Shown here piece by piece: positions 34,427 through 43,854 of a stretch of DNA of 64,000 nt. Origin of the DNA: Draconibacterium mangrovi (GTDB taxonomy: Bacteria > Bacteroidota > Bacteroidia > Bacteroidales > Prolixibacteraceae). The position numbers and the translations under genes are program-made. Location of the stretch: the NCBI RefSeq assembly GCF_010586825.1, contig NZ_JAAAGB010000004.1, positions 62,001 through 126,000 of the forward strand. Reading direction: 5' to 3'. Each line of letters opens with the position of its first letter. The stretch's first letter is position 1. A model generated the notes under the pieces. The model was given only the letters and a program-made list of their open reading frames with translations. It ran no database searches and had not been told where the DNA came from.

Positions 34427-34460
34427 AACTCTCATCTGTAACGGGTGGGAGTTTTTTTAT
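34427..34460 (+). terminator. Terminator after the thioredoxin-like gene
   Basis: AACTCTCATC (34427-34436) pairs with GGTGGGAGTT (34444-34453) using two G-T wobbles, followed by seven T residues. Confidence 0.7.
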
Positions 34461-34990
34461 TTCTCAAAGAAACTGAAATTTACTTTCCCATAAGTTCGCA
34501 GCTCTTTAAAACAGGCATGCGACGAGAAATCGAATTCTTTCGGATGTTCAAGAATAAATAGTCCGTCCGGTGCTAAAATATTTGTATTCAGCACAGCATC
34601 CGGCACTTCTTTAAATTTCGGATGATCAAAAGGAGGATCGGCAAAAATAATATTAAAGCTGTCGGGTGTTTTTTGCACAAACTTAAATGCATCGGCTTTA
34701 AAAACCTTCGCGTTGCTTATTTTAAGGGCGTCTATTACTTCCAAAATAAATTTATAGTGTGGGAAGTGCGTTTCAACCAGTGTGGCGCTTAAACAGCCTC
34801 TGCTCAAAAATTCGTAACCCATACTTCCAGTTCCCGAAAACAGATCCAGAATATTTTTATTCGAAAACTCATAACGGTTTTCAAGAATATTGAACAAACC
34901 TTCTTTTGCAATGTCGGTTGTTGGCCGGGCTTTAAATTTTTTGCCCGGATGAAAAATTCTTCCTTTAAATTCGCCTCCGATTATTCTCAT
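34457..34990 (-). CDS. rsmD: 16S rRNA m2G966 methyltransferase
   Basis: The 177-residue SAM-dependent methyltransferase has the RsmD N-terminus MRIIGGEFKGRIF, motif I LDLFSGTGSMGYE (about 50-62) and the catalytic motif ADPPF (116-120). It modifies G966 in the 30S subunit. It is third in a tight operon after DUF3822 (5-base gap), a pairing common in Bacteroidota. Confidence 0.93.
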   Translation of the reverse strand: MRIIGGEFKGRIFHPGKKFKARPTTDIAKEGLFNILENRYEFSNKNILDLFSGTGSMGYEFLSRGCLSATLVETHFPHYKFILEVIDALKISNAKVFKADAFKFVQKTPDSFNIIFADPPFDHPKFKEVPDAVLNTNILAPDGLFILEHPKEFDFSSHACFKELRTYGKVNFSFFEK

Positions 34991-34995
34991 ATGAA

Positions 34996-35808
34996 CTACA
35001 AAAATAGACTAATATTTTTTGTAATAAGCGTTTTGTCGATAAATGGTGGTACGGCAATTTCTGTATTTATTAAAGACGATTGCGGGAAGTGCTTTTGCAG
35101 TACATCCTCTAATCCGGCGTGGGCTTTTGTATTTCCGGCAAACTGTACCGTAATATCTTTGGCCGAAATACTAAACTGACGCAAAACCGTAAGTACAAAA
35201 TATACCACATCGTTTGGGTGTTTAAAACTAAAATTATTGATCAGCTTCAATTCGTTTTGGCTAAACATTGCCAGCGAAAAATGACCGGTACCAAAAAGGA
35301 GTAACAGTTTTGGGGTGTCTTCCGAAATGTTGGTCTGCCCAATAATTCGATGAAAAGGGTGAATGATTTGTGCTGAAGGTAAACGTTTGTTTAGTGCTTG
35401 CTGAAAACTTTCAGGAATTGCGAAAAGTAATTCCCCGTTTATTCCGGCAATTTTGTTGTTAATCCAGCTTGCCTGGTCGTTCTGCTCAAAAAGAAGGGGA
35501 GTAATAGTCTGGTCAATCTTATCCTGGTAGAATTGTTCCGGGATTAATGTGAAATTTCGGGAATGGTAAACGACGAAAATTTTGTAGAAGTTATTTTGAA
35601 GAATGGTTTCCTCTGCGAACAACGATTCAAAATGTCGGGCCAATAAATTTGCGTTACTTATTTTAAGTGATCTATCTTTAAAATAGAGCAATTTTCGTTG
35701 ATTGGGGCAAACAATAGAAAAAGAAAATCCATTCAGGCTAGCCTGAATGGATAATATTTTTTCACCGGTAGTTTCCGGCTGAAACGTTTCGTCTACAAAT
35801 TCATGCAT
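34996..35808 (-). CDS. DUF3822 family protein
   Basis: The 270-residue protein matches DUF3822, an actin-like-fold family of Bacteroidota encoded next to rsmD. Visible landmarks are LSIQASLNGFSFSIV at the start and LLLLFGTGHFSLAMF near residue 170. No catalytic residues are evident and the function is unknown. Gaps of 3 and 5 bases tie it to its neighbours. Confidence 0.8.
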   Translation of the reverse strand: MHEFVDETFQPETTGEKILSIQASLNGFSFSIVCPNQRKLLYFKDRSLKISNANLLARHFESLFAEETILQNNFYKIFVVYHSRNFTLIPEQFYQDKIDQTITPLLFEQNDQASWINNKIAGINGELLFAIPESFQQALNKRLPSAQIIHPFHRIIGQTNISEDTPKLLLLFGTGHFSLAMFSQNELKLINNFSFKHPNDVVYFVLTVLRQFSISAKDITVQFAGNTKAHAGLEDVLQKHFPQSSLINTEIAVPPFIDKTLITKNISLFL

Positions 35809-35811
35809 GGT

Positions 35812-36444
35812 TTATTCCCAGTTACCCGCATTATTGTTTGTTTCTTCTAACGAACCAACTCTTAAACCAGGATATTTTTCGTTTGTTCTGCGCTGATCGT
35901 TAAGGTTGATGATCAATTGCTCATCTAATCCTCTTAGAATAACGTTGTTATGTGCTTTTGCCTCAAAAACAGGAACCTTAATACCTGAACCGGTAGTTAT
36001 GACTGTTGCACCCAGGTGGAACTCGGTAGGTTCGCCCGGAACAGGAACATAACGCAAACTGTTGGCATCGTATTTGCCATTAAAAAGTGCATCGATAACT
36101 CCAATTTTTACAGTATCACGAATGATAAGTCCCATTTCAATTGCTTTTTTCTCAGTAATTTTGGCTTCAATCATACTGTCAGTCAATTCCCCGATAGCCC
36201 TTACGTTTCTAACCGAGTCGGTTGTAACAAAGGTGATCAAAGTATCCCAGCTTCCTGTAAACTGGCCATAAATATCTTTGTAAGCCAATTCTGCTTTACG
36301 AATATCTTTTAACTTTGCAACGGTTGCTTCGTAACGCGCATCTTTAGCTTTATCAAACTCAATTGGGCGCTGAATACTTTGGTAGATTAAATAGGTAAGC
36401 ACAACGGCTGCAAGGAAAAGTACAATCTGAATTACGGTTCTCAT
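35812..36444 (-). CDS. Conserved hypothetical single-pass membrane protein
   Basis: The 210-residue protein has an N-terminal anchor (residues 3-22) followed by a helical segment (ATVAKLKDIRKAELAYKDIYGQFTGSWDTL) reminiscent of pseudopilin-like proteins, then a beta-rich region. It leads the operon with DUF3822 and rsmD. A TAAATTTG -7 box (minus strand, 36481-36488) lies upstream. Function unknown. Confidence 0.6.
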   Translation of the reverse strand: MRTVIQIVLFLAAVVLTYLIYQSIQRPIEFDKAKDARYEATVAKLKDIRKAELAYKDIYGQFTGSWDTLITFVTTDSVRNVRAIGELTDSMIEAKITEKKAIEMGLIIRDTVKIGVIDALFNGKYDANSLRYVPVPGEPTEFHLGATVITTGSGIKVPVFEAKAHNNVILRGLDEQLIINLNDQRRTNEKYPGLRVGSLEETNNNAGNWE

Positions 36445-36536
36445 TTTTATTTTTTTATAAGTTCATTTTTCGTTTGCCTGCAAATTTAAAAAAAAAAATA
36501 AATTAGTTTCTTTTACCCTGTGTTATTTTAGCTGGT

Positions 36537-37964
36537 ATGATCAAAAATCACTTAAAAGCCATATTAACAGAAAAATTGGGCTTTCCACCAACAAATTGTC
36601 AAGCTCGTTTGATTGACAATTTAGCAGAATTTATCTCCGTTTCCGAGCCCGATCGGATAATGCTGATAAAAGGTTATGCCGGAACGGGAAAAACAACGAT
36701 GCTTTATTCATTGACACAATGTTTGCTCTCTATCAAAATTCGTTCCGTTTTAATGGCGCCAACCGGTCGTGCGGCAAAAGTAATGGCTTCATACTCTGGT
36801 ATGCCTGCTTTTACCATCCATAAAAAAATATACAGGCAACAGTCGGCATCAGACGGAATGGGGCGTTTTGTGCTAAATAAAAATTTGTATAAGAATACCT
36901 ACTTCATTGTTGACGAGGCTTCGATGATTTCGAACGAAATGAGTGAAAACGCCGTTTTTGGCAGCGGGCGTTTGCTTGATGATCTGCTTCAGTATGTATA
37001 TTCGGGCGAGAATTGCCACCTGGTTTTAGTGGGCGATACGGCGCAGTTACCGCCTGTTGGTTTGAATATCAGTCCGGCTCTGGAAGCTTTTAGTCTGGAA
37101 CAATATGGTTTTTCTGTTACCGAAGTGGAATTGAAAGAAGTGGTTCGTCAGGCAGAAGGATCAGGAGTTTTGACCAATGCCACCGAAATGCGAAATATTA
37201 TCGCCGAACAGCACTACGAAGGTTTTTTCCCTATCGATACACAAAATTTTCCTGATGTTGAACGAATATCGGGAGGAGAGTTGATTGAAACAATTTCATC
37301 GTGTTACGATAAGTACGGTTTATTTGATACTACAGTGGTTACCCGCTCAAATAAACGCGCTAATCTGTTTAATAAAGGAATACGGGGTTCCATTCTGTAT
37401 AAAGAGAATGAAATTGAGCGGGGCGATTTAGTGATGGTGGTAAAAAACAACTATTTCTGGCCCGGCGAGGATGATAAACTCGATTTCATTGCCAACGGCG
37501 ATATTGCCGAAATTATTTCCATTTACGGATATGAAGAATTGTACGGATTCCGGTTTGCTGATGTGTGTTTACGTTTTGTAGACTACGAAGATGTAGAACT
37601 CGACTGTAAAATTTTTTTGGAAACGCTGAGTATTGAAACGGCCTCTTTTTCGTCGGAGCGGAACCGTGAGTTATTCAATGCCGTTTCTGAAGATTATCTG
37701 GACGTTCGGAATAAAAAGGAGCGTTGGAAAAGGATTAAGGAGAATCCGTATTTTAATGCTTTGCAGGTGAAATATGCTTATGCTTTAACTTGCCATAAAG
37801 CGCAGGGCGGGCAGTGGAAGGCTGTTTTTGTCGATCATGGTTACCTGGTGGAAGATATGCTGGATACGGAGTATTATCGTTGGTTATACACGGCTTTTAC
37901 GCGCCCAACTGAAAAATTATACCTTGTAAATTTCGATAAAGGATTTTTCGAAGGGGAAGAATAG
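36537..37964 (+). CDS. RecD-like/UvrD-type DNA helicase
   Basis: The 475-residue SF1 helicase has motif I GYAGTGKTT (46-54), motif Ia APTGRAAKV, motif II IVDEAS, motif III GDTAQLPPVG, motif V TCHKAQGGQWKAVFV and motif VI YTAFTRPTEKLYLV. It resembles the short AAA_30/UvrD_C-type helicases of Bacteroidota rather than full-length RecD2. It should use ATP to unwind DNA 5'-3'. It is divergent from the 36444 operon. Confidence 0.85.
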   Translation: MIKNHLKAILTEKLGFPPTNCQARLIDNLAEFISVSEPDRIMLIKGYAGTGKTTMLYSLTQCLLSIKIRSVLMAPTGRAAKVMASYSGMPAFTIHKKIYRQQSASDGMGRFVLNKNLYKNTYFIVDEASMISNEMSENAVFGSGRLLDDLLQYVYSGENCHLVLVGDTAQLPPVGLNISPALEAFSLEQYGFSVTEVELKEVVRQAEGSGVLTNATEMRNIIAEQHYEGFFPIDTQNFPDVERISGGELIETISSCYDKYGLFDTTVVTRSNKRANLFNKGIRGSILYKENEIERGDLVMVVKNNYFWPGEDDKLDFIANGDIAEIISIYGYEELYGFRFADVCLRFVDYEDVELDCKIFLETLSIETASFSSERNRELFNAVSEDYLDVRNKKERWKRIKENPYFNALQVKYAYALTCHKAQGGQWKAVFVDHGYLVEDMLDTEYYRWLYTAFTRPTEKLYLVNFDKGFFEGEE

Positions 37965-37966
37965 AT

Positions 37967-38878
37967 CTAAATAATGTATTTCTTTCCTTCAATGGCCAGT
38001 TCTGTATTCTTAAAAACTTCACGGGCTTCGGTTTTAAAATTCTCCAGCTTTTTAAACCGGCTTGAAAAATGACCGATCAACAGCTTGGATGCTTTACTAA
38101 TTTTTGCCATTTCTGCGGCCTGGCGCGCAGTGGAGTGGAGTGTTTTTTCTGCCAGATCTTTTAGCTCTTCCAAGAAGGTAGCTTCGTGGTACAACAAGTC
38201 CACACCACTAATAATTTCTGCAATTGGCGGATGAAAAGCAGTGTCGGTGCAAAATGCATACGATTTTGGTTTTGGTGGGGGAGTTGTCAGTTTTTCGTTT
38301 GGAATTAATCTTCCGTCTTCTGTTTCAAAATCGGCGCCTGCTTTAATATCCTTAATTTTGACCAAGGGAATGTTGTAAGCATCGATCATTTCCTTTTTAA
38401 TATTGGCTTGTTTTGGTTTTTCCCTGAACAGGAAGCCAACAGTTGGAATGCTGTGCTTTACCGGAAACGAAAGTACTTCGATGTTTTTATTCTCGAATAC
38501 TGTTTGCGGTTTTTTCAAGTTTAGCGGATGAAAAATGGGTTTTATGCTCATTTCTCCGCGAATAAAATCGAGTTGAGGCTGGATGAGCGTTTTTAACTCC
38601 GATGGCGCATAAATGTGCACATCGCTTTTTACCCCCAGCAGATTCATAGTCGATAATAAACCAATTAATCCGTAATAATGGTCGCCATGTAAATGCGAAA
38701 TAAAAATATGCCTGATTTTACTGAAACTGATCTTGTTTCTGCGTAGTTGTATTTGGGTTCCTTCACCGCAGTCGATTAAAAAACAACGCCCAGGTACATC
38801 AAGTACCTGGGCTGTTGGATATCTGTTTGAAGTCGGTAATGCTGAATTACTACCCAGTATGGTCAGTTCGAAAGACAT
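37967..38878 (-). CDS. rnz: Ribonuclease Z (tRNA 3' endonuclease)
   Basis: The start at 38878 (MSFELTILGSNSALP) is chosen over an upstream one that overlaps the STAS gene. The 303-residue metallo-beta-lactamase-fold protein has the metal motif SHLHGDH (His62, His64, Asp66, His67), FCTDTAF and the HFSSRF motif. It processes the 3' end of tRNA precursors. It follows the STAS gene after seven bases. Confidence 0.94.
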   Translation of the reverse strand: MSFELTILGSNSALPTSNRYPTAQVLDVPGRCFLIDCGEGTQIQLRRNKISFSKIRHIFISHLHGDHYYGLIGLLSTMNLLGVKSDVHIYAPSELKTLIQPQLDFIRGEMSIKPIFHPLNLKKPQTVFENKNIEVLSFPVKHSIPTVGFLFREKPKQANIKKEMIDAYNIPLVKIKDIKAGADFETEDGRLIPNEKLTTPPPKPKSYAFCTDTAFHPPIAEIISGVDLLYHEATFLEELKDLAEKTLHSTARQAAEMAKISKASKLLIGHFSSRFKKLENFKTEAREVFKNTELAIEGKKYII

Positions 38879-38885
38879 TCTGTAA

Positions 38886-39239
38886 TTACATGTTTTCTTT
38901 CTTCTCCAACAATTCCTCTGCTTGCTCAACCGTATCAGTAATTAACAGCACGGTATGAAGCATCGAAATCTTTACCAGGTTTTCTACATCGGGTTGCAAG
39001 CCGCAAAGGATAAAAGTACCTATTGCATCTTCGCATAACCGGTTGGCGACTAAAACTGATCTCAAACCTGATGAATCGCAGTAACTAACACTACTGAGGT
39101 CAAGAACGATGTTTTTTTCACCATTGTTATTAATAACTACCAGCTCCGATTTCAACTCGGGCGCATTATTGGTGTCTAATCTGTCGGTGTTTACCTTTAC
39201 TAAGGTATACTTCTCGTTTTTTCGAATTTCGAATGCCAT
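38886..39239 (-). CDS. STAS-domain anti-anti-sigma-like protein
   Basis: The 117-residue single STAS domain matches SpoIIAA-like proteins, with the phosphorylatable serine in CDSSGLRS (Ser57 expected). Such proteins are switched by serine kinases of the RsbW type; no such partner is encoded nearby. It lies between rpsA and rnz on the same strand, probably as one operon with them. Confidence 0.85.
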   Translation of the reverse strand: MAFEIRKNEKYTLVKVNTDRLDTNNAPELKSELVVINNNGEKNIVLDLSSVSYCDSSGLRSVLVANRLCEDAIGTFILCGLQPDVENLVKISMLHTVLLITDTVEQAEELLEKKENM

Positions 39240-39278
39240 GCTTCAATTTACGAAAATCAAATTAAATTCACCAAGTGC

Positions 39279-41237
39279 TTATTTGTCTTTTTTCTCTTCT
39301 TGCTCCATTTGCTTCTTCAAAGCAGCCAAATCGCTTACGTCGCCAAGAGTAGTTTTTTCGATGTTATCGCTAACAGTTTTCATGACGCGCTTGTTAGTGC
39401 TCTTCTGAGCTTTACGCTGCTCGCCTTCTGCTGCACGTTTCACATCTTCGAAAATACGTGAGTGAGAAACAATGATTCGTTTAGCCGACTTGTTGAACTC
39501 GATAACTTTGAAATCAAGTTTTTCGTCTTGCTTAACTGAAGAACCGTCTTCTTTCACCAGGTGACGAGGAGTTGCGAATCCTTCAACACCGTATGGAAGT
39601 GCAATTACAGCACCTTTGTCCATCAACTCAACCACAGTTCCTTCGTGGATTGAATCGGCAGTGAAAATTGTTTCGAATACATCCCATGGATTTTCTTCCA
39701 GTTGTTTGTGACCTAAACTTAAACGACGGTTTTCTTTGTCGATGTCAAGTACTACAACTTCAATTTCTTCACCAATTGCAGTGAATTCTGATGGGTGCTT
39801 GATCTTTTTCGTCCAGCTCAGGTCTGAAATATGAATCAAACCGTCAACACCTTCAGTAATTTCTACAAATACACCGAAGTTAGTGAAGTTGCGCACTTTT
39901 GCAGCGTGCTTGCTTCCAACAGCGTATTCAGTATCAATTTTCGACCAAGGATCTTCTTTCAGTTGTTTAATACCCAACGACATTTTGCGCTCGTCGCGGT
40001 CTAATGTAAGGATAGCTGCTTCAACTTCGTCGCCAACGCTTAAGAAGTCTTGTGCACTGCGCAGGTGCTGGCTCCAGCTCATTTCTGAAACGTGGATCAA
40101 ACCTTCAACTCCAGGAGCAATCTCAACGAATGCACCGTAGTCGGCAATAACAACAACTTTACCTTTTACTTTGTCGCCAACTTTCAACTCTGAATCCAGG
40201 TTATCCCATGGGTGAGGAGTCAATTGTTTCAGACCAAGAGCGATACGTTTTTTGTCATCATCGAAATCAAGGATAACAACGTTCAGTTTCTGGTCTAATT
40301 CAACGATCTCGCTTGGGTGAGAAATACGTCCCCAAGACAAGTCAGTGATGTGGATCAATCCGTCAACACCACCAAGGTCCATAAATACACCGTATGAAGT
40401 AACGTTTTTAACGGTTCCTTCAAGTACCTGACCTTTTTCAAGTTTAGCGATAATTTCTTTTTTCTGTTGCTCAAGCTCAGCCTCGATAAGTGCTTTGTGC
40501 GAAACAACAACGTTACGGTATTCGTGGTTAATTTTAACAACTTTGAATTCCATTGTTTTACCAACGTATACATCGTAATCGCGGATAGGTTTAACATCAA
40601 TTTGCGAACCTGGCAAGAATGCTTCAATACCAAATACGTCAACGATCATACCACCTTTAGTACGACACTTGATGTAACCTTTGATGATTTCATCGTTTTC
40701 AAGCGATTCGTTAACACGTTCCCAAGAACGAGTTGCACGCGCTTTTTTGTGCGAAAGGATCATCTGTCCTTTTTTATCTTCAAGACTTTCGATGTAAACA
40801 TCTACTTTGTCGCCTACTGTCAACTCTGGATTGTAGCGGAATTCGTTCAAGCTAACAATACCGTCCGACTTGTAACCTATGTCAACAACTACTTCGCGTT
40901 TGTTTAACGAAATAACTTTTCCTTCCAGAACTTCTTTTTCTGTAACGGTGTTTAGTGTGTTGTTGTAAAGATCTTCAAGGCTGCCACGTTCTTTTTCAGA
41001 ATAGGCATCTCTTCCTTCTTCCAGGCTGTCCCAATCGAAATCAGCATCTGCTTCAGCTGTTGTTTCAACGGCCTTTTTTTCTTTTTTGGCTTCTGCTTTA
41101 GGAGCTTCCGCTTTTTCTTCAGCTGCAGTCTCTTCAACCGGAGCTTCTGTAGTTTCTGCAACTACTTCATTTTGTTCGTCCTGAACAGGAGTTTCTACTA
41201 CTTCTTGCTCAAGCTCTTTTTTCTTCTCTTCTGTCAT
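39279..41237 (-). CDS. rpsA: 30S ribosomal protein S1
   Basis: The 652-residue protein has six S1 (OB-fold) repeats from about residue 105 to 600, easily seen as repeats of G-x-V-x-x-x-x-x-x-G-x-x-V and of DGLIHISDLSW/EGLIHVSEMSW. An Ala/Glu/Lys-rich acidic N-terminus (about residues 1-75) is typical of Bacteroidota. S1 helps mRNA bind the ribosome, which matters in a phylum with few strong Shine-Dalgarno sites. A textbook promoter lies upstream. Confidence 0.97.
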   Translation of the reverse strand: MTEEKKKELEQEVVETPVQDEQNEVVAETTEAPVEETAAEEKAEAPKAEAKKEKKAVETTAEADADFDWDSLEEGRDAYSEKERGSLEDLYNNTLNTVTEKEVLEGKVISLNKREVVVDIGYKSDGIVSLNEFRYNPELTVGDKVDVYIESLEDKKGQMILSHKKARATRSWERVNESLENDEIIKGYIKCRTKGGMIVDVFGIEAFLPGSQIDVKPIRDYDVYVGKTMEFKVVKINHEYRNVVVSHKALIEAELEQQKKEIIAKLEKGQVLEGTVKNVTSYGVFMDLGGVDGLIHITDLSWGRISHPSEIVELDQKLNVVILDFDDDKKRIALGLKQLTPHPWDNLDSELKVGDKVKGKVVVIADYGAFVEIAPGVEGLIHVSEMSWSQHLRSAQDFLSVGDEVEAAILTLDRDERKMSLGIKQLKEDPWSKIDTEYAVGSKHAAKVRNFTNFGVFVEITEGVDGLIHISDLSWTKKIKHPSEFTAIGEEIEVVVLDIDKENRRLSLGHKQLEENPWDVFETIFTADSIHEGTVVELMDKGAVIALPYGVEGFATPRHLVKEDGSSVKQDEKLDFKVIEFNKSAKRIIVSHSRIFEDVKRAAEGEQRKAQKSTNKRVMKTVSDNIEKTTLGDVSDLAALKKQMEQEEKKDK

Positions 41238-41283
41238 GTAATTTTAATTAAATTAATGAGTTAGACTTTATATTTGTTAAAAT

Positions 41284-41297
41284 TTGCGCGCGCAAAA
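41284..41297. promoter_or_regulatory. GC palindrome at the rpsA start site
   Basis: TTTGCGCGCGCAAA is a 14-bp perfect palindrome overlapping the -7 box and predicted transcription start of rpsA. It stands out in an AT-rich region and could be an operator or part of the leader fold. Confidence 0.4.
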
Positions 41298-41324
41298 TTA
41301 TAACTAAATTCAATTAAAACAAAA
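41293..41324 (-). promoter_or_regulatory. Promoter of rpsA
   Basis: The minus strand has TTTTG (41320-41324), a 19-base spacer and TAATTTTG (41293-41300), an excellent fit to the Bacteroidota promoter. The mRNA leader would be about 50 bases. Confidence 0.7.
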
Positions 41325-41545
41325 GATTCGTGTTATTTTATTGAAATAGAGCAAAATTGGGCTGTTTTTTAGCTTTAAATGCCCTTTGATTAACATAGTT
41401 TAGTTTTATGCCCTTATTTTGGATTGCATTCCGGTTTTCTTTTATTTACTTTTGAAGCCTGATAAAATGAGTCCTCTTTTCATAATCATTAAAAAGTTGG
41501 GAAATAGGAAATCAGACAAGCTATAGAACGAATAAACCATATAAT
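41301..41545. other. Divergent intergenic region rpsA/rfbA
   Basis: The 308-base gap (41238-41545) between rpsA and rfbA holds only their two promoters. No gene or structured RNA beyond these was seen. Confidence 0.5.
41424..41454 (+). promoter_or_regulatory. Promoter of the rfbACD operon
   Basis: TTG (41424-41426), a 20-base spacer and TACTTTTG (41447-41454) fit the Bacteroidota consensus. The leader would be about 85 bases. Confidence 0.65.
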
Positions 41546-42427
41546 ATGAAGGGAATAATTTTAGCCGGCGGTTCAGGAACCCGTCTTTATCCAATTACAC
41601 GATCAATTTCAAAACAAATAATTCCGGTTTACGATAAACCAATGATTTATTACCCGCTGTCGGTTTTAATGCTGGCAGGAATTCGTGAGATATTAATTAT
41701 ATCAACACCAGAAGATATTGGTTTGTACGAGAAGTTATTTGGCGACGGTTCGCAACTGGGATTAAAGCTGGCGTATAAAATTCAGCCATCGCCCGATGGT
41801 TTGGCACAGGCATTTATCCTTGGCGAAGAATTTATTGGTGATGATAACATAAGTATGATTTTGGGCGACAATATATTTTATGGTTATAAATTCAGAAAAA
41901 TACTGGAACAGGCTGCCACACTTGAGGACGGTGCAACGGTGTTTGGGTATTACGTGAATGATCCGGAGCGCTACGGAGTTGTTGAATTTGACGATGCCGG
42001 TAAAGTAATCAGTATTGAAGAAAAGCCTGACGAGCCAAAATCGAATTATGCGGTAACAGGCCTTTATTTCTATTCGAATGATGTTGTTGAGAAAGCAAAA
42101 GGATTAAAACCATCAAAACGCGGGGAGCTAGAGATTACGGATTTGAATCGTATTTATCTTGAAGAAAACCGTTTGAAGGTGAAACTGCTTAGCCGGGGAT
42201 TTGCATGGTTGGATACCGGAACACACGACAGTTTATTGCAGGCTGCTAATTTTATATCAACAATTGAGCAGCGCCAGGGCCTGAAAGTTTCGTGCATTGA
42301 AGAAATTGCCTGGAAAAAAGGCTACATCAGCACCGAACAGCTTATTGATTTAGCCAAGCCGCTCAGTAAAAATCAATACGGCGAATATTTATTAAAAATC
42401 GCCAGCAAAAAAGCATTTACATTTTAA
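41546..42427 (+). CDS. rfbA: Glucose-1-phosphate thymidylyltransferase
   Basis: The 293-residue nucleotidyltransferase makes dTDP-glucose from dTTP and glucose 1-phosphate. Signature residues include [11 protein letters not shown] (8-18), [18 protein letters not shown] and the Mg-binding GDN (in ILGDNIFY). It is full length. It heads a five-gene operon with short gaps; rfbB is not in the window. Confidence 0.96.
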   Translation: MKGIILAGGSGTRLYPITRSISKQIIPVYDKPMIYYPLSVLMLAGIREILIISTPEDIGLYEKLFGDGSQLGLKLAYKIQPSPDGLAQAFILGEEFIGDDNISMILGDNIFYGYKFRKILEQAATLEDGATVFGYYVNDPERYGVVEFDDAGKVISIEEKPDEPKSNYAVTGLYFYSNDVVEKAKGLKPSKRGELEITDLNRIYLEENRLKVKLLSRGFAWLDTGTHDSLLQAANFISTIEQRQGLKVSCIEEIAWKKGYISTEQLIDLAKPLSKNQYGEYLLKIASKKAFTF

Positions 42428-42434
42428 TTAACGA

Positions 42435-42989
42435 ATGAATATAGTAGAGACGGGAATCCCCGGATTGGTTGTAATTGAGCCGCGGGTATTTGAAGATGAC
42501 AGAGGGTATTTTTTTGAAACTTTTCAGCAGGAAAGGTACCGCGAGGCAGGAATTGAAAGACCATTTATACAAGATAACGAATCGCGATCGGTAAAAGGAG
42601 TTGTGCGGGGTTTGCATTTTCAATTGGGCGATGCAGCGCAGGCCAAGCTGGTGCGGGTTATACAGGGAAGTGTTTATGATGTAGCTGTCGACCTCCGTAA
42701 AGGATCGCCGACTTTTGGAAAGTGGTTTGGTTTGGAATTGAACGAAAATAATAAGAAACAGTTATATGTGCCGCGTGGTTTTGCTCACGGTTTCTCGGTT
42801 TTAAGCGAAACAGCTATTTTTACCTACAAATGCGACAACTTATACAATCGCGAAGCCGAAAGTTCAATCAACCCGTTTGATAAAACATTGGGAATCGACT
42901 GGCAGGTAAAAGAAGAGGAGGCCTTGGTTTCTGAAAAGGATAAAAATGCTCCGGTATTTGAAACGGCTCAAATGAATTTTGTGTATTAG
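42435..42989 (+). CDS. rfbC: dTDP-4-dehydrorhamnose 3,5-epimerase
   Basis: The 184-residue cupin-fold epimerase has the active-site motif VVRGLHFQ (His61 region), DVAVDLRKGSPTFGKW, and VPRGFAHGFSVLSE. It acts on dTDP-4-dehydro-6-deoxyglucose. It follows rfbA after seven bases and precedes rfbD by five. Confidence 0.96.
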   Translation: MNIVETGIPGLVVIEPRVFEDDRGYFFETFQQERYREAGIERPFIQDNESRSVKGVVRGLHFQLGDAAQAKLVRVIQGSVYDVAVDLRKGSPTFGKWFGLELNENNKKQLYVPRGFAHGFSVLSETAIFTYKCDNLYNREAESSINPFDKTLGIDWQVKEEEALVSEKDKNAPVFETAQMNFVY

Positions 42990-42994
42990 CAACA

Positions 42995-43852
42995 ATGAAG
43001 ATATTAATAACAGGCGCTTACGGACAACTGGGGAACGAATTAAAAGTACTCAGTAAAAATTACCCCAATTGGGAATTTGTATTTACTGATGTTGATTCGT
43101 TGGATATTACGGATGAAGAACAGGTAAAAAGTTACTTTACCGACATCAATTTTGAACTGGTAATTAATTGTGCCGCTTACACTGCAGTTGATAAAGCAGA
43201 GTCGGATTTTGAAACGGCACAAAAAGTAAATGCAGTGGCTCCAAAGCTTCTTGCAAAATATTCGAAAGCTGTTGGTGCAAAGTTTATTCATGTTTCAACT
43301 GATTATGTTTTTGCCGGCGATGCACATCTTCCTTATGAAGAGACAGATGCAGTTGCACCAAACGGAGCGTATGGAAAAACAAAGCTCGAAGGCGAGCAAA
43401 ATTGTCAGGCTGAGAATCTGGAAACAGTGATCATCAGAACGGCTTGGTTGTATTCAACATTCGGAAATAACTTTGTAAAAACCATGTTGCGCCTCGGAAA
43501 AGAGAGAGGAGAACTGGGCGTGGTTTTCGATCAGGTAGGATCGCCGACTTATGCCGCCGATTTGGCTAAAGCAATTTTAAAAGTGGCCGAGAGTGAAAAG
43601 TTTGTGCCGGGTATTTATCACTACTCGAACGAAGGAGTGGCCAGCTGGTACGACTTTGCTTTGGCAATTTTCGAACTCTCAGGAGTAGACTGTAAAGTTA
43701 AACCGGTACTCTCGGAGAATTTTCCGACACCGGCAAAACGACCGGCCTACAGCGTGCTGAATAAAGCAAAAATAAAAGAAACCTATCACCTGGAAGTTCC
43801 GTATTGGCGTGATAGTTTAAAAATCTGTATAAAACATCTAGAAAGAGAATAA
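42995..43852 (+). CDS. rfbD: dTDP-4-dehydrorhamnose reductase
   Basis: The 285-residue SDR-family protein has the Rossmann motif GAYGQLGNEL (7-16), the STDYVF strand and the catalytic YGKTKLEGE Tyr-Lys pair. It makes dTDP-L-rhamnose, the donor for O-antigen or other surface glycans. The gene is two bases from the next one. Confidence 0.95.
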   Translation: MKILITGAYGQLGNELKVLSKNYPNWEFVFTDVDSLDITDEEQVKSYFTDINFELVINCAAYTAVDKAESDFETAQKVNAVAPKLLAKYSKAVGAKFIHVSTDYVFAGDAHLPYEETDAVAPNGAYGKTKLEGEQNCQAENLETVIIRTAWLYSTFGNNFVKTMLRLGKERGELGVVFDQVGSPTYAADLAKAILKVAESEKFVPGIYHYSNEGVASWYDFALAIFELSGVDCKVKPVLSENFPTPAKRPAYSVLNKAKIKETYHLEVPYWRDSLKICIKHLERE

Positions 43853-43854
43853 TC

